Part shown: positions 33,763 through 45,700 of the stretch, one piece after another | How the letters are laid out: every line of letters begins with the position of its first letter | Numbering within the stretch: position 1 is the stretch's first letter | Assembly (NCBI GenBank): GCA_021234155.1 | Contig: JAJEKV010000003.1 | Location: forward strand, 17,590,386-17,654,385 | Direction of reading: 5' to 3' | Length of the DNA stretch: 64,000 nt | Source: Isoetes taiwanensis | Lineage: Eukaryota; Streptophyta; Lycopodiopsida; Isoetales; Isoetaceae | Notes under the pieces: model-generated | What the model was told of the DNA's origin: nothing | Seen by the model: the letters and a program-made list of their open reading frames with translations, nothing else | The model's database searches: none | Program-made: the position numbers and the translations under genes

Positions 33763-34683
33763 CTATTGTGATTGTTTGTTCCAGACATAGTTACGTAGCA
33801 TATCCTCAATTATGCGATTGGTACGCTCTGTTTGACCATCTGTCTGTGGGTGATAAGCTGTGCTCATCATGGCAAGCTTAGTTTGAATGGTGCTGAAGAA
33901 ATCCTTCCATAATGCACTAACAAACTTAGGGTCCCGATCTGATATAATTGTACGGGGCATCCCATGCAGACGAAACACCTCTCTCGTGAAGAGCAAGGCG
34001 GTATCCAATGCGGTGTCTGTGGTACGACATGGCAGAAAATGTGTCATTTTAGAAAGTTTGTCGACCACCACCATTAAAGCATCAAATCCTCTTAATGTGC
34101 ACGGAAGCCCCATGATGAAATCCATGGTAATAACTTCCCATTTTCCATTGGGGACATCGAGGGGTTGCAATTCCTCTGGAATACGCAACTGCTCTGCCTT
34201 TGTTTGTTGACAGGTCTGGCATTGCTTAATGTACCTGGCAATGTGCTTCTTCATTCCTGGCCAGAAATGTCTCGGGAACACATAACTTGTCCTTATAATA
34301 AAGGAGTTCAGCCTCCTTCTTACAACGGAAAGTTTCCCTCTCGTTATCTGTTCTGGCTTCCTTAGATACACTTTGCCATACCTCCCGAAATTCTGGGTCT
34401 GTGGGAAGGGCCTGCTGAATCTGCTTCCCAAACTCACTGGAGAGCGTGGAGATAGCATTACAATGCGTTCGAGTGACGAATGGATGTCTAAAAAGGGCAT
34501 CGGCAACAACATTATGACCTTAAAATCATATTCCTCAAGGAATTCCATCCACCGTCGTTGTCTCAGATTGAGATGGGATTGCGTGAAGATGTATTGGAGG
34601 CTTTGATGATCCGTATCTAACTGGAATCGCCTTCCAAGTAAATAGTGTCTCCAAATGCGCAAGGCACGCACAACGGCGAGCAA
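33763..34683 (-). pseudogene. Ty3/gypsy RNase H C-terminus and integrase
   Basis: It opens with LAVVRALRIWRHYLLGR and DTDHQSLQYIFTQ (end of RNase H). An HHCC zinc domain follows (IKQCQTCQQTK present), then the DDE integrase core: the first Asp in VITMDFIMGLP, the second in IISDRDPKFVS and the Glu in QTDGQTERTNR. All three catalytic residues are present. The segment between RNase H and the zinc domain is shortened, and the frame stops just before 33751. It belongs to the same element as its neighbours on both sides. Confidence 0.9.
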
Positions 34684-34728
34684 TTCTTGGTCATGAGTGT
34701 GGTATCGTTGTTCCGCCTGATTCGTCTT

Positions 34729-35735
34729 TCAGGAGTCATAAGCGATAACCCGACCTTCTTGCATTAAAACTCCACCGGTGGCGATTTTACTGGCATCTGT
34801 GGCAACCCACTTATCTTTTTGAGGATCTGGCATTGTGAGAACAGGAGCTATTGTCAAAGCATTCTTTAGTGCTTGAAATCCAGTCTGTACCTTGTCCTTC
34901 CAATGTGCCATCCAATCCTTAACCTTTTCATGCTTGGTCAGGTCGGTTAAAGGTGCGGCGAGCTTGGCAAAGTCCTTGACAAATTTACGGTAATACCCAG
35001 CCAAGCCCAGAAAGCTGCGGACCTCAGACACCAGTGGTGCCTCACTTTTTGTAAGGCCAACCGAAGATGCCATTCATGATCCTCTAAGGTCTTACTGTAT
35101 ATGAGGATATCATCGAAAAATATAATGTTAAAGTCGTCAAGGTACTCGCGGAAGACATCATTCATAAGCCTCATGAAGGTGGCCGGAGCAGTGGTCAGGC
35201 CAAATGACATCACCGTGAACTCGTAATACCCATAACGCGTCCGGAAAGCGGACTTATGGATGTCATCCTCCTTAGTCCTTATCTAGTGATACCCTGACCG
35301 AAGGTCAATCTTCGTGAAATACTTAGCCCCTTGCAATTGATCCATAAGATCATCTGCCCGTGGCAAAGCATATTGATTCTTAATAGTATGCTTGTTTAGC
35401 TGGCGGTAATCGATGCACATCCTTAGGGTGCCGTCTTTTTTCTTAACAAAGAGTATCGGGGCTCCAAAAGGTGAAACACTAGGCCTAATGAAGCCTAATT
35501 TGAGGAGTTCCTGCAACTGCTTCTTAAGCTCGGTCAATTTAGGAACACTCATACGATATGGGGCCTTGCTGGTAGGCTTGGTGCATGGTTCCAAGGTGAT
35601 TTCACATTCCACCCATCTAAAAGGTGGCAGTCGATGGATTTCATTGGGAAAAAGATCATGGTATTCTCGAAGAACCCCGGCTATTGCTGGAGGCAAGGCA
35701 TCAAGGACTTCATCCTGTTTGGACTTAGCTTCCAC
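34729..35735 (-). pseudogene. Ty3/gypsy reverse transcriptase and RNase H start, broken
   Basis: 35283-35735 reads the RT palm start ([47 protein letters not shown]). An in-frame TAG at 35283-35285 interrupts it. 34947-35213 continues with [17 protein letters not shown] and the catalytic [10 protein letters not shown] deletion of roughly 130 bases then removes the segment after the palm. 34729-35073 resumes with [13 protein letters not shown] and the RNase H start (DKWVATDAS) and ends at a TGA (34729-34731). The TAG stands where a glutamine codon is expected, which fits C-to-T decay. The element cannot make its own RT. Confidence 0.9.
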
Positions 35736-35744
35736 TGAAGCAAG

Positions 35745-36503
35745 TCAAATCATACCCATTATCTGTGATTTCCTGAGAGCCCTATGCAACTGACGTAACG
35801 AAATACATTGCATAATAGGATTAACTGGCTTACCTGCTATAGTGACTCGGGCTCCATTGGCTGCATTGAAGGTAACCTCCCGTTTCTCACAGTCAATATT
35901 GGCTTTGGCAGCGGCCAGGAATTCCATTCCCACAATGAGATCATAACGGCCAATATCCATTATTTTCGCCCCTAGAGTAACAGGTGCTCCTGGCAGCTGA
36001 ATATTCAAATTGATACGACGACCACGGGTGTGGCGTATGGCCCTGCTTGCCAATGTAATTGGACGTGGCTTAGACTTCAAAGGGGTGATCTGTAAGGCTT
36101 CCGCCATTCTAGGAGATGCAAAGTTATGCGTGCTACCAGTGTCCATGAGAATGACGAAGGGTTTACAACCTACTTGACCAATCGTAGAGATGACAGAGGG
36201 CTGGTGGTTGGCTTGACCTGTTTCAATGGCAGCATAAATATGAGACTCACCTGTTATATAGTCGGGCGCGTCATCCTCAGCAGCGTTATCTGGATGGTTC
36301 GGGTCCCCTGCGTCTTCCCAATCCATATCAGCCAGGGCAGCCTGCACTGTCTGTGTGATGTACGGGCATTCTTGCATACGGTGCCCCGGGCAGAAACACC
36401 GATAACAAGCCCTCTCCTTACATAGTTGTTCATGGGCCTCCCTAGGAATAGCTTGGAGGATATCTCGGAAAGCTTCTGCAGTGTTGGTAGACTTCTCTGG
36501 CAC
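35745..36503 (-). pseudogene. Ty3/gypsy zinc knuckle and aspartic protease
   Basis: A CX2CX4HX4C knuckle (CYRCFCPGHRMQEC) near the N-terminus is followed by an acidic linker. A retropepsin-type protease follows, with active-site LMDTGSTHNFAS and the flap/C-terminal block RYDLIVGMEFL. The 252-codon frame is open throughout and is the best-preserved part of the element. In this family gag, protease and RT are normally one polyprotein; here stops divide them. Confidence 0.85.
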
Positions 36504-36617
36504 AGTGAAGGAAACCTTCTTCTCAGTCTTCTGATATCCAGTAGAGGCGGGAGGCCCTGGACTAGGTGAGCGCCCTCTGTAAGGTGTATACCCCTTGTTC
36601 TGAGTGAACGAAGAGGG

Positions 36618-37611
36618 TCATGGCGGCTGGTACTTCGGGGTGTCTTCTTCTAGGCTAAGTGCTTTAGCCTCTGCTTCTGCAACGGTCTTAGGGTCTATGG
36701 CTCGAACCATTTTCCTTATGGTAGGGGATAAGCCCTCAGTATACCTTTCAACTGCCCTACGCTCATTTATCCCTGGGACATATAAGCGTAACCTCATGAA
36801 CTCATCCGTATAAGACTGGACGGTCATGTTCTTCTGTTCCAGGTGGTAGAAGGTTTGGATCTGTTGGCAACGATGGGCCCTGGGCACATAATGTGACTTG
36901 AGAGCTTTAGCAAAGGCTTTATAGCGGCACCTTCCCCTCGTGAGCCCATGAGAGCGGGCATATCCTTTCCACCAGATTCGTGCTGACCCTGTAAGATTGG
37001 TGGTGGCAACTTTGCCGGTATCCTTGTCAGTCATTCCATATGACTTACCGAACTCCTGCATTTCATCCAACGATTCTGCATCCACTCCATTCCTGGTTTT
37101 TCCTGAAAAATTGTGCGAGCTTCCGGTTCTTCCAAATGCTAGTGATAGCCGAATCCACTGTTTTCTAATAATCCTTTTTGTTGGTTTTGGCATGGTCGGC
37201 CTCGTCCTCAGAGGAGTCAGAAGACTCCGAGGCAGCATCCGAGGAAGAACTAGGGCGTGCCCTCTTAGATCGACTTGTTGTGGCGGGCACAGGTGCAGGT
37301 GCGGGTGGCAGTGGCTGCGGGTCCTGTGGAGCAGGAATCTCTGGTCCGTACTCCTGTGGCATTTGAGATGGATTTATTTGAAGTACATAGGCTTGGAGCT
37401 CAGTAAGCTGCCGCTTCATAATAGTGAGCTCTTGTTCCGGGGTAAGACGGCCCGGTTGCACGGGTGTCACCCAAGAGGGCGTGCACTGTCTAGATAGAAA
37501 CAAATCCAAGATAAGCATACTAACTTCATCAGTTATGACAAGAATTTTTTCAAGAGAAAACACTGTTATTATTAAGATGAAAACACGGTTACAAAAAGAT
37601 CTTGACTTCAC
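36618..37611 (-). pseudogene. Ty3/gypsy gag (capsid)
   Basis: 37165-37611 gives an N-terminal proline- and serine-rich segment with RLTPEQELTIMKRQLTELQAYV. 36618-37238 gives the retrotransposon gag domain: TTNLTGSARIWWKGYAR, KALKSHYVPRAH, NMTVQSYTDEFMRLRLYVPG and VERYTEGLSPTIRKMV. The two frames overlap, so at least one frameshift is present. An acceptor-like 'ttctatctag' near 37490 leaves open that the gag mRNA is spliced from upstream sequence. Confidence 0.85.
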
Positions 37612-37784
37612 ATAGAAAACAAAAGTTGCATTTAGACAAGGGGAATATTAAAACAAGCTAGCTTAGGGCTGCGTAAAGGGATATAGGATAGAGTATCGAA
37701 TACTCTCCCTCACTGCGCGAACCATTTTGTACCTAGCCCAAGCTTGAATGATGACGTACTGGAATTCCAAGGTGGGGCTGATGA

Positions 37785-39052
37785 TTATAAGATTAAAGAG
37801 ATCCCGGAGCGCATAATATATCTGCCAAAGATGATCATTAGCATCATCAAAAGCTTCCTGCTTAGTGCATTCCCAATATGACCAAGTTCGACGAGGCGTA
37901 AGCGGTACGGAAGCTTCTTATGGCGCGCCAGGGTGGACAAAGCCCGAAGGCTCCACCGCGATGCTTCGGCTTCTAGGGCCAGGTCTCGCGCCACAAAAAG
38001 GGCCTGCCCTTGCCGAAAGGCTGATAGGAAGAAGCGTGTGAGGTGGTTCCCCAACGCTTTTCCTTGTGGTGTCACTGAAGTGGCGACCTCCTTATCCAGG
38101 TCCATAGGGACCTCTTCCTCCTTGAGCTCCTCCTGCTCCTCTTTAAGATGAGCAGAGTTATGATAAAGATCTTCCCCTTCCTCATCTGAGTCGGAAGGGA
38201 CTTCAACCATAATGATGTTTGGGACGTGGGGTCCCATGGCCGTAAAGGCTTTCGGAGGAGGCTGAGATAGAGGGTCTTGCAGTACAAGATCTCTGAGCCA
38301 TAGAAGGGTATCAGCCGGCTCTATGGTCTCCTGATGAAATTGACTTCTGGTGGAAAGTCTACGGGTGTGAAATCAATGAAATCATCCATGCAGTACTCAG
38401 CCAACTCATAGAGCACCTGCGCTTTGTCTCGGCGCTTCAACCCGGCCATTATGCGATACGCCCAGAGGATATCATCCAAGAGGAGGAACTCCTAACCTTG
38501 GTGATAAACCGGAAGGGCATCCAACCCGGACAAGCGTGCCCCTCGCTCCCGGTGTGGCGGCATCTCCTCAGCCAACTGCTTCCACCGGACGAAGTCATCC
38601 ATGCGTATATGCTCGTCCTCTTCCTCATCTGAAGACTCAGGGACCTTGCCTTTCTCTGCTGGCAGGGTATCGTCCTCAACATACTGGTCCATGAGAATGG
38701 CTAGAGCAAAGGCCACTTCAAGATATTCATGCCCCTCATGCATGACGACGGGTGGGTTGCGCCCCTATCGGAGCTTGCCCTCCAGCACGTCGTATGCATG
38801 GGTGTCTCCCCCGAGCATCTCCCTCACTACAGCTCGCTCTATGTAGAGCTGTGTCGGTTCTCCCAAAGGAATGCATAGAGGGAGCATTTCTTGGGTGTAG
38901 AACTCTAGGAATCCAGCATAGTCAGGATGATTCTGCATGTTGGATATGAGATCTATCCATTGGAGTAGGAAAGGCTGTAGGAGGTCGAAAGGAACTTGAG
39001 GGTCCCAGTGTTCTCCATCTTGATACCACTCAAGTAGGTTGGCGGTGGCCAT
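37785..39052 (-). pseudogene. Unrecognised retroelement ORF-B upstream of gag
   Basis: Pieces 38765-39052 (starting MATANLLEWYQDGEHWDP), 38492-38743 and 37785-38237 follow one another on the same strand as gag and read as one decayed protein of about 400 residues. It has an N-terminal helical region, an acidic central part (SSDEEEDEHIRMDDFVRW and SDSDEEGEDLYHN) and a basic, leucine-rich C-terminal part. There is no zinc knuckle, RT or protease motif. An AT-rich promoter-like stretch (39120-39230) precedes it. I know of no family match. Extra ORFs before gag are known in Ogre-type elements, but those lack chromodomains. Confidence 0.45.
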
Positions 39053-39288
39053 TGGTGCTGGAAGGGATAGAGGAGGAGGATGAACAGAAAGGTCAGTGAT
39101 AAGGGATGAAACCCTAAAAACTTTTAAATATTGATTCTACTTTTATGCTGACGTCAGCATTCATATTTTAAGTAATTATTAAGAATTAATTAATTATTAT
39201 TAATAATTATTTTGCAACAGAGACAAATAGACAAAACTTGGATTAATATTCATCTTTACAAAATTGTTACAATATGTCCGAAGTCCAG

Positions 39289-40579
39289 CTAAAGATGATC
39301 TCCCGGGATTCTCCGGGCAAGAGCTAAGTCCTCGGTCATAATCGTGACCCTCTTTGCAGTGGATAGCGCAAAGGTGGTCGGTCTTGAACTCTTGGGCTAT
39401 CTCTCTGACCAACCTCTGGAAAGGCAGCTTCCTCAAGAACAACTTCGTGGTCTTCTGATATTTACGGATCTACCGTAAGGCCACGATGCCTGGTTTGAAA
39501 CGATGGGGCTTTCTTGAGGTAGCCACTTTCGGGGTTGGGGCAGGCTTCTTGGGCAGAGTCTTGCCGGCAGAAACTGGATGTGGTCGTGCAGCATCCACCT
39601 GTTCTTGCCAGCGGCTTGAGCTCGTGTGTTTCCCTATGCTCCCAACAACCTTGAGCTTTTCTTTATATTGGCTGCCGGACTTATGAGCAGTGGACTTCCG
39701 CCGTCTCTTAATGGGCGGCTTGTCCGCTTGGTCGGGCTCACGCAGGGTTTCCTGCCCGGTGTTGGCCTGTTGCTGCTGCTGCTGTTGCTGCTGGTGGTGG
39801 TCCGGGTTTCGTTGTTGCTCTCACTGTTCTTTCTGTTGTTGCTCTTGCTGGGTTCTCTCCGCCTGTTCTCGAGCCTCACGAGCTGCTGCCATGTCTGCCT
39901 CTACCTGAACAAGGCGTCAGGCCGCAACCCGTCGGAGCAGTTCCATGCGGTGGCGGTCCGGCTGGGCTCGCATATCCAACTGGACCGTTATCAAGTAATC
40001 CAGACTGACATGAGCTGGGATTTCACCCCACATGAAGCTCTGGGTAGCCTCATCGTACTCATATGGGGGAAGCTCAAAGGGCTCACAATTGATGATGGCT
40101 CTCCCATCACCTAGGTAGACGTACTCATGGCCTCTAGCCGCGGTGTCTCCCCTCTCTATCTCCCGGATGTCGTCTTCCCGAGCCAGTCCCCTAATGCGGG
40201 CTGCCTCTCTTCGGATAGCCTCCTCTTCAGGGACCTCTTCACACTCAGGCGGGTAGAACTTGACTAGCATCATTACCTGGTCAGGTTGCTCGACCATGGT
40301 ATATGCCTGCCATTGGAGGTTAAGCTTGATCAAGAAATGCTCAGAGAGATGGAAAATGGGATAGGGTATCCTAATGCCATTACTAAAACATTGCACCAAC
40401 TCATTTAGAAGAAGCTCGACCATATTAGGGTCGGTAGCCAGGTGCTCCCCAAGCAAGGCACATAGATCTGGGGCACCGTGAAGCTGGCAGGGCTCAAAGT
40501 GCCTTTGGTACGGGCCATCGACATAGGCGTTGAACGAAAGGAAGGTGGGAAGTGAAGCACTAAGGGTTGGAGATGGCAA
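39289..40579 (-). pseudogene. ORF-A: novel N-terminal domain, polyQ linker and histone H3-like C-terminus
   Basis: One reading frame, interrupted by TGA (39917-39919), TGA (39821-39823) and TAG (39470-39472), runs from the ATG at 40579. Residues 1-220 are an unrecognised globular-looking domain. Next come a coiled-coil/charged part, a glutamine run (about 39764-39800) and a basic patch (IKRRRKS), which could act as a nuclear signal. The C-terminus is histone H3-like: [21 protein letters not shown], then [20 protein letters not shown]. It jumps directly to HLCAIH, so about 26 residues of helix 2 are missing. A one-base frame change then leads to KRVTIM and LARRIPGD before a stop at 39289-39291. 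All stops could be C-to-T changes. H3-type domains pair with H4 in nucleosomes; a role for this one is unknown. Confidence 0.7.
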
Positions 40580-40599
40580 GGGCGCAAGCAGAGGCAGGG

Positions 40600-41154
40600 T
40601 TACAAGCTCGGGTTCTGGTGGCTATGGCGGGCGGCTAGGGTAGATGGGCAGAAGGCGCAGACAAAGAAAGAAAACGGCTCTTTACTTTTTAAGTTTAAAA
40701 TTTTTTTCGAAACTTTTTTTTTTTAATATTTTTATATGGCGAAAATACGCGCGAATATACGGTCGGGCGCCGGTCCCATTATATGCGTTTCTACTGGGAT
40801 TCTAAGACGTCGAAACGTGAGCGGCGTCCGAGTTGGGTTTTGGGCCCCTACCTCGACCTGTTGCTGCCGAAAGACGACTCCTCTAGGGTATTTGGACCAC
40901 GCCCGACGCGTTGGAGCAAAACTCTTGTCGATCCGAGCTACCTGGAGAAAGTTATGGCGCTTACAAGACTCCAACCTTTGGCTCCACTTTCTGAACTTGA
41001 CCACTCCATTAGAGAACACTCTCCTACACACTAGGTCATTCCTCACCTAACTAGGCCAACTAACATGCTAACTACGGAGTTGGACTACTTAATCCTAGGG
41101 GAAAGTACTGTCAACTAACGAGTTAGACTAATGATTTTGGTCCACCAAAACCAT
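40600..41154 (-). other. Retroelement 5' leader
   Basis: Sequence between the primer-binding site and ORF-A. A T-rich stretch (40680-40735 on the plus strand) gives an A-rich region on the coding strand upstream of ORF-A. Frames on both strands at 40732-41050 are mirror artefacts of biased composition. Confidence 0.4.
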
Positions 41155-41166
41155 GCTCTGATACCA
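41155..41166 (-). other. Retrotransposon primer-binding site (initiator tRNA-Met type)
   Basis: The minus strand reads tggtatcagagc, the standard plant retrotransposon primer-binding site complementary to the 3' end of initiator tRNA-Met. It starts 3 bases inside the LTR boundary at 41170, which fixes the element's orientation as minus. Confidence 0.85.
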
Positions 41167-41169
41167 CTA

Positions 41170-42794
41170 TGACGCTCCCAGAGTTTATACGATGCTCCCA
41201 TCCCATAAATATGGGAATTCCCCGCCCATGGCGACTACATCACCATGGTAAGGCCCTCCGTCGTACTCGGACCACTTGGGATGGCCTAGTGTCCGAGCGA
41301 GGAACACGGAGGTGTCATTCGTCCCACGTCCTCTATGGGAAATCCTATACAGCGGAATTATACATATACGTTAGCATACAATCATCATGCAAAATAATAT
41401 ACCACCATGAAGGGTGGCCCATCCAACATCATCACGGAAAAGACAATACACCCATAATAACACGAAATAATATCATGGCAAGACACTACCCTGGGCTCAC
41501 ACTCCAAGGGATCAACTGACGGTCAGGACCTCAAGATATCAACAGACGGAAATATAACATGGCGTTGGCTGGCATAAGACAATGGCTAGGGTAGTCCACT
41601 CCATCCGCCCCTCCTGTGCACACTTTGCAGATAGGCCGAATCATGCTATGACATGCTTGTAGCCCTCCGGAGACGCAATCCCAAGGAATCACCCTTCGGG
41701 ACTACTCCGGGTTACATCTCCCCGGTCCGATGAGGCAGGTCAGAGAGGCGTCTCTTTCCCGAGCATGACGGATCCCTTGGTGTGCTAGAGAACACGTGCC
41801 ACATCAGCGACCCCCGCATCCGTACCCGACTTACTCCCCTAAATCTAAAGGCTAGATCACCAGCCCGTTCGAGCCCAGGACGGCCATAAAGACTCTCGCC
41901 CTCCGGCCCATAGAGTGTCAGACCCATACCCGGCCCACACACAGTGAGCGGCTATAAGCCTAGCACACTATAGGAGTCATGTAGCCGCGCTAGGCAAGAC
42001 CCCACCCCCGATTCACCCTCATACCCGTTATCTGGTGTTGAACCATATCATAGCATCCACAGCCAGGTTGGCTCTTGTGCACAGGCCGCATTTATTGGGT
42101 ATTAAGGGATCTAGCTAGAGACATCGCTACTGCTAAGAGGCTTTTAGGTCTCTACCCTTCCTTTAATTCCCAATACACGGAAGAAGCAGAAAGAAAGAAT
42201 ATAAACACTATCTAAGTATCCAAAACAACATACAAAAGAGAATTTAACCATTCCATCTATTCAAAGAAGTCAGCAGAATAGAAGCTATCTAATGACTAAC
42301 CAGTGGTCACGGTAGGCATCCATAGTCCGAGGCTGGTCGGTAGGTGTTGGCAAAAATGGGTATAAGCTGCTGGCCGCTGCTCCTCTTCACTTCTAATTCG
42401 AATTTGGGATGAATGGAGGGGGGGGCTATTCCATGCCCCAAAATGGTAAGTCCCTCCTGGCCAATCGATTTGGGCCAGGTGGCACCCCCTCGTTGGTGAT
42501 AATTAGTTAATTAGACCATAGTAGCATAATTAGGTTAATTATGCCACTATAATCCATAATTATCCATTGGTTTTATTAGCATAGCTAATAAAATCCATTA
42601 TAGGCGAACCCCCACTTGGGCCCTTAGGCCTACTATGTACTGGTGACGTGTCATGGTATGCATATGTATACCATATAGATACCTAGAACGTCACAGAAAA
42701 GCTGCTATTGCAAGTACATGGGTACCAGCTGCTATCATCATGGAGCTGGAACAAAGGAGTATACGATGGGAATAACAAAATGACGGGTCTTACA
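41170..42794 (-). mobile_element. Probable 5' LTR, 1.6 kb
   Basis: On the minus strand it would run from TGTAAGACCCGTCA (42794) to GGGAGCGTCA (41170), with TG...CA ends and the primer-binding site right after it. The inner boundary is firm. The outer boundary is inferred from the TG and a change in sequence character. No matching second LTR was found to the left of the chromodomain. Either the element is truncated, or the parts between 33 and 41 kb come from more than one element. Confidence 0.55.
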
Positions 42795-45700
42795 TAATGC
42801 CTGCTATACGTCCAAAAACACATATCATCAACGATCCAAATGATGCCAATGTGTCGCCCAGCACCACAGATTCAAAAGGAACCACACCTGAACAAATGTT
42901 ATTGTGCAAATTGCCACGTGTTAAAAAGAGACCCAGAGAGAAGTTTGGAACTCCATCTTTTGAGGCTTACAGTCTACCATGCGTACCATCAACCAACTTT
43001 CAGGAGGTACATATATCAAATGCCTACAAATGAGATAAATAAACATGTGAGTTCCTTAACACGATGAATTATGTGGCATAACTAGCGGAAGTGCTTGGTA
43101 ACATCAATTCTTGTATAGATCTATGGTTGATGATCATGGACCATGGAGATCATAGATCAACAATAAGTCAAGCTATTATCATACGGTAGGCTATGAGCAG
43201 GTTCAGGGCATTGTTGACTAGGCACCAAAGAAGATATGAACTACCACGGAGAAACTATACAAACGATCATTGGCCTTAAGCCGTGCTTTGTGTATTTATT
43301 GATTTGTTTTTTATATAGGTTTGGGTGGTCATCCTTCTGGGGTATTAGTGCATTGCATTATGTTATAAGAATGGTGTTGAGGTGATGACAAACCATTTAT
43401 TTTTCTTGTTTATGGTGTTGGTGAGATGATGGCACCAACACCATCTAGTCCTCTCTTGTGAACTTGTCAAATTGAATTATTAATGGTGGTTTTGATAAGA
43501 GAGGTTTTATGGTAAATGATTATTTGTCCGTTTTAGATGAAGGCTCAATTCAACAAGCATGGACCTTAGGTATGTTGCACCCAATGGATTTATCTAGGCC
43601 CAATTGCTGGAGGATGTATCAAATTTTGTTGTTGCCATACTTTATTCACAATGACATTGTGAATAAAGAAGGAGGTTTTGAAATTAACAAACTGTGATGC
43701 ATTCACTTTCAACATTTTGAATTTGCCAATCACATTCATGTGAGTATACTATACATAAGTGGAGTACGAATTACATATGATCTTAGTGTAGTCACATTGT
43801 TATGGTTATTTTATATTGGCTCTAACGTCAACAGATGACCTTAAAATTTGATATTTACCTAGGTCATTGTTTATTTAAACCTTAGGACACTAATTTTATA
43901 TCTTTTAAACTTCAAAAGCTAGTAACAGGATCCAACCCACGAATAAAGATATTTGCTACCTATTTCCGCTCTGTTTTACCTTTTTCTTTTTATCTAACCT
44001 AAGCAGACCAAAATTGCTCTAATCTTAGCTATCCTGATAGCCGAATACGAGTCTGCATCCTGAACTTGACTTAAGGAAAAAAGGCGTACAGGATATGATA
44101 ATGGAGTCCGTAACAGAAAGGAATTATGTAAAATTTAACTTTGTTGAATAAAGAAATATTGTTCTTGATCATAGCATACGTGCAACCCAGGTTGGGATGT
44201 GCAACATTCATGCAGATTAGAAAGAGAATAAATAAATGGAAAATAAGGGGATGTTAATAGGATTGGGGGATTTCAACACCAGAAGCACAATGTGTCCCCC
44301 ATAGACAATTGGGGGAAGGAAAATGAAAGAAAACAAGGGATAATGTGGGTCCGCGAGATATAAGGAGTTAGAAAAAAATACACAAATCTGATAAAGAAGA
44401 GGAAAGGGATATTCGTGACAAATAAACAGGAAACCAAATAATTGGACGGTGTCAAGAAAAGACAGAATAAAATAAAGATAGCAAATTCTAAAATATAGAA
44501 GGCCCATCTGAATCAACTGCACAATTCAGGTGCAGGACCAACAACAATAGAATTGAAATGGGTTACCAGACATAGACTCACATATTGATGGTACAGGAAC
44601 ATGTACCATGAGATTGATTGCGGTACACAAGTATAGGGAAGTGATCTCTCTTTTTTTTAATAAAATGGTCTCTCTTTTTCTGTTTTATTTACTATTATTA
44701 TTTTTTTTAATAACGGCCTCTACTACTTCCAACTTGCTAAAGTAGTCGTCCACTTGTAAAATATATCAAATACTTGTTATCTATTTTGTTTTGAAATTGT
44801 GCTCACACCACAAACAATGTATATGTCAGACCCTTTGGGACAATTCAATAAAATGTGCTTTTTTTTCCTCCCTTGAATATTATGACGACACTTTTTTATT
44901 TTCCATATCAAAAGCTGCTCTTCTTTAGTGCAGACACATAACTGAATCTTTGAAACAATGCTTTAGTCTGCTGATTAGCTTTCTGCCTATAGCTTTAGGC
45001 ATAGGCTCGTTCAAGGTACCTTGTTAAAATTTGGGCTCTTGACATCCACCTTGAAGCAGGAGTCCCTGACTATCTACTACCAAAATGCTACCCAAAACAT
45101 GTGCATGAATCAACACGGATCAAATATACAAAAAATGATCAGATAATTGCTCCAAAGGGAGGTGCTAAAAAACAAGAGAGCAAACCCCCAAGTACAATGA
45201 GGTGCCCTCTCTATAAATAGGCAGAACCCTAGCCTTAAACTACACCTAACCTAATCTAAAATACCTAACCTAATCTAACCTTAGATCTATACTATTTTAG
45301 ATCTAGAATGTAATGTGGTTCCAATCTCATTGCTTCAATGTTTAAAATTTTATAAGTTTTGATGTAACCACTAAAATCAGCTGCTTTTCTACTCCTCAAG
45401 AGCAACTGTGTTTTGGATGTTTGAAGCTGCAACATGAAACTCATAGTTCAACTTGTAGCTTTTCCCTCGAGGCAGAATAACAATAAAGCTGGCAGACTTA
45501 CAAGGTGGTGCTGCTTGGGTGTCTCTTATAAGAGTTGTGGGACACATTAAATAAATGTGCCAACCACTATCTATTGACAATTTTGAGGGCCAAGAGATTA
45601 TAAATGTGTATGTATCTTTAGATACCCTAATCCTATTTTTAATATGTGATGACGGGACAACAATTTAGCCCATTTCATCATATATGACTGCTTATAGTCA

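Noticed and set aside
40732-41050. 104-codon frames on both strands
   Set aside because: They are mirror frames in a GC-biased leader with no motif; the primer-binding site places this region in the untranslated leader.
5930-42794. The LTR-like segments at 5.9 kb and 41.2 kb as the two LTRs of one huge nested element
   Set aside because: They are far too diverged outside a few phrases to be LTRs of one insertion, and no primer-binding site or polypurine tract fits the left one.
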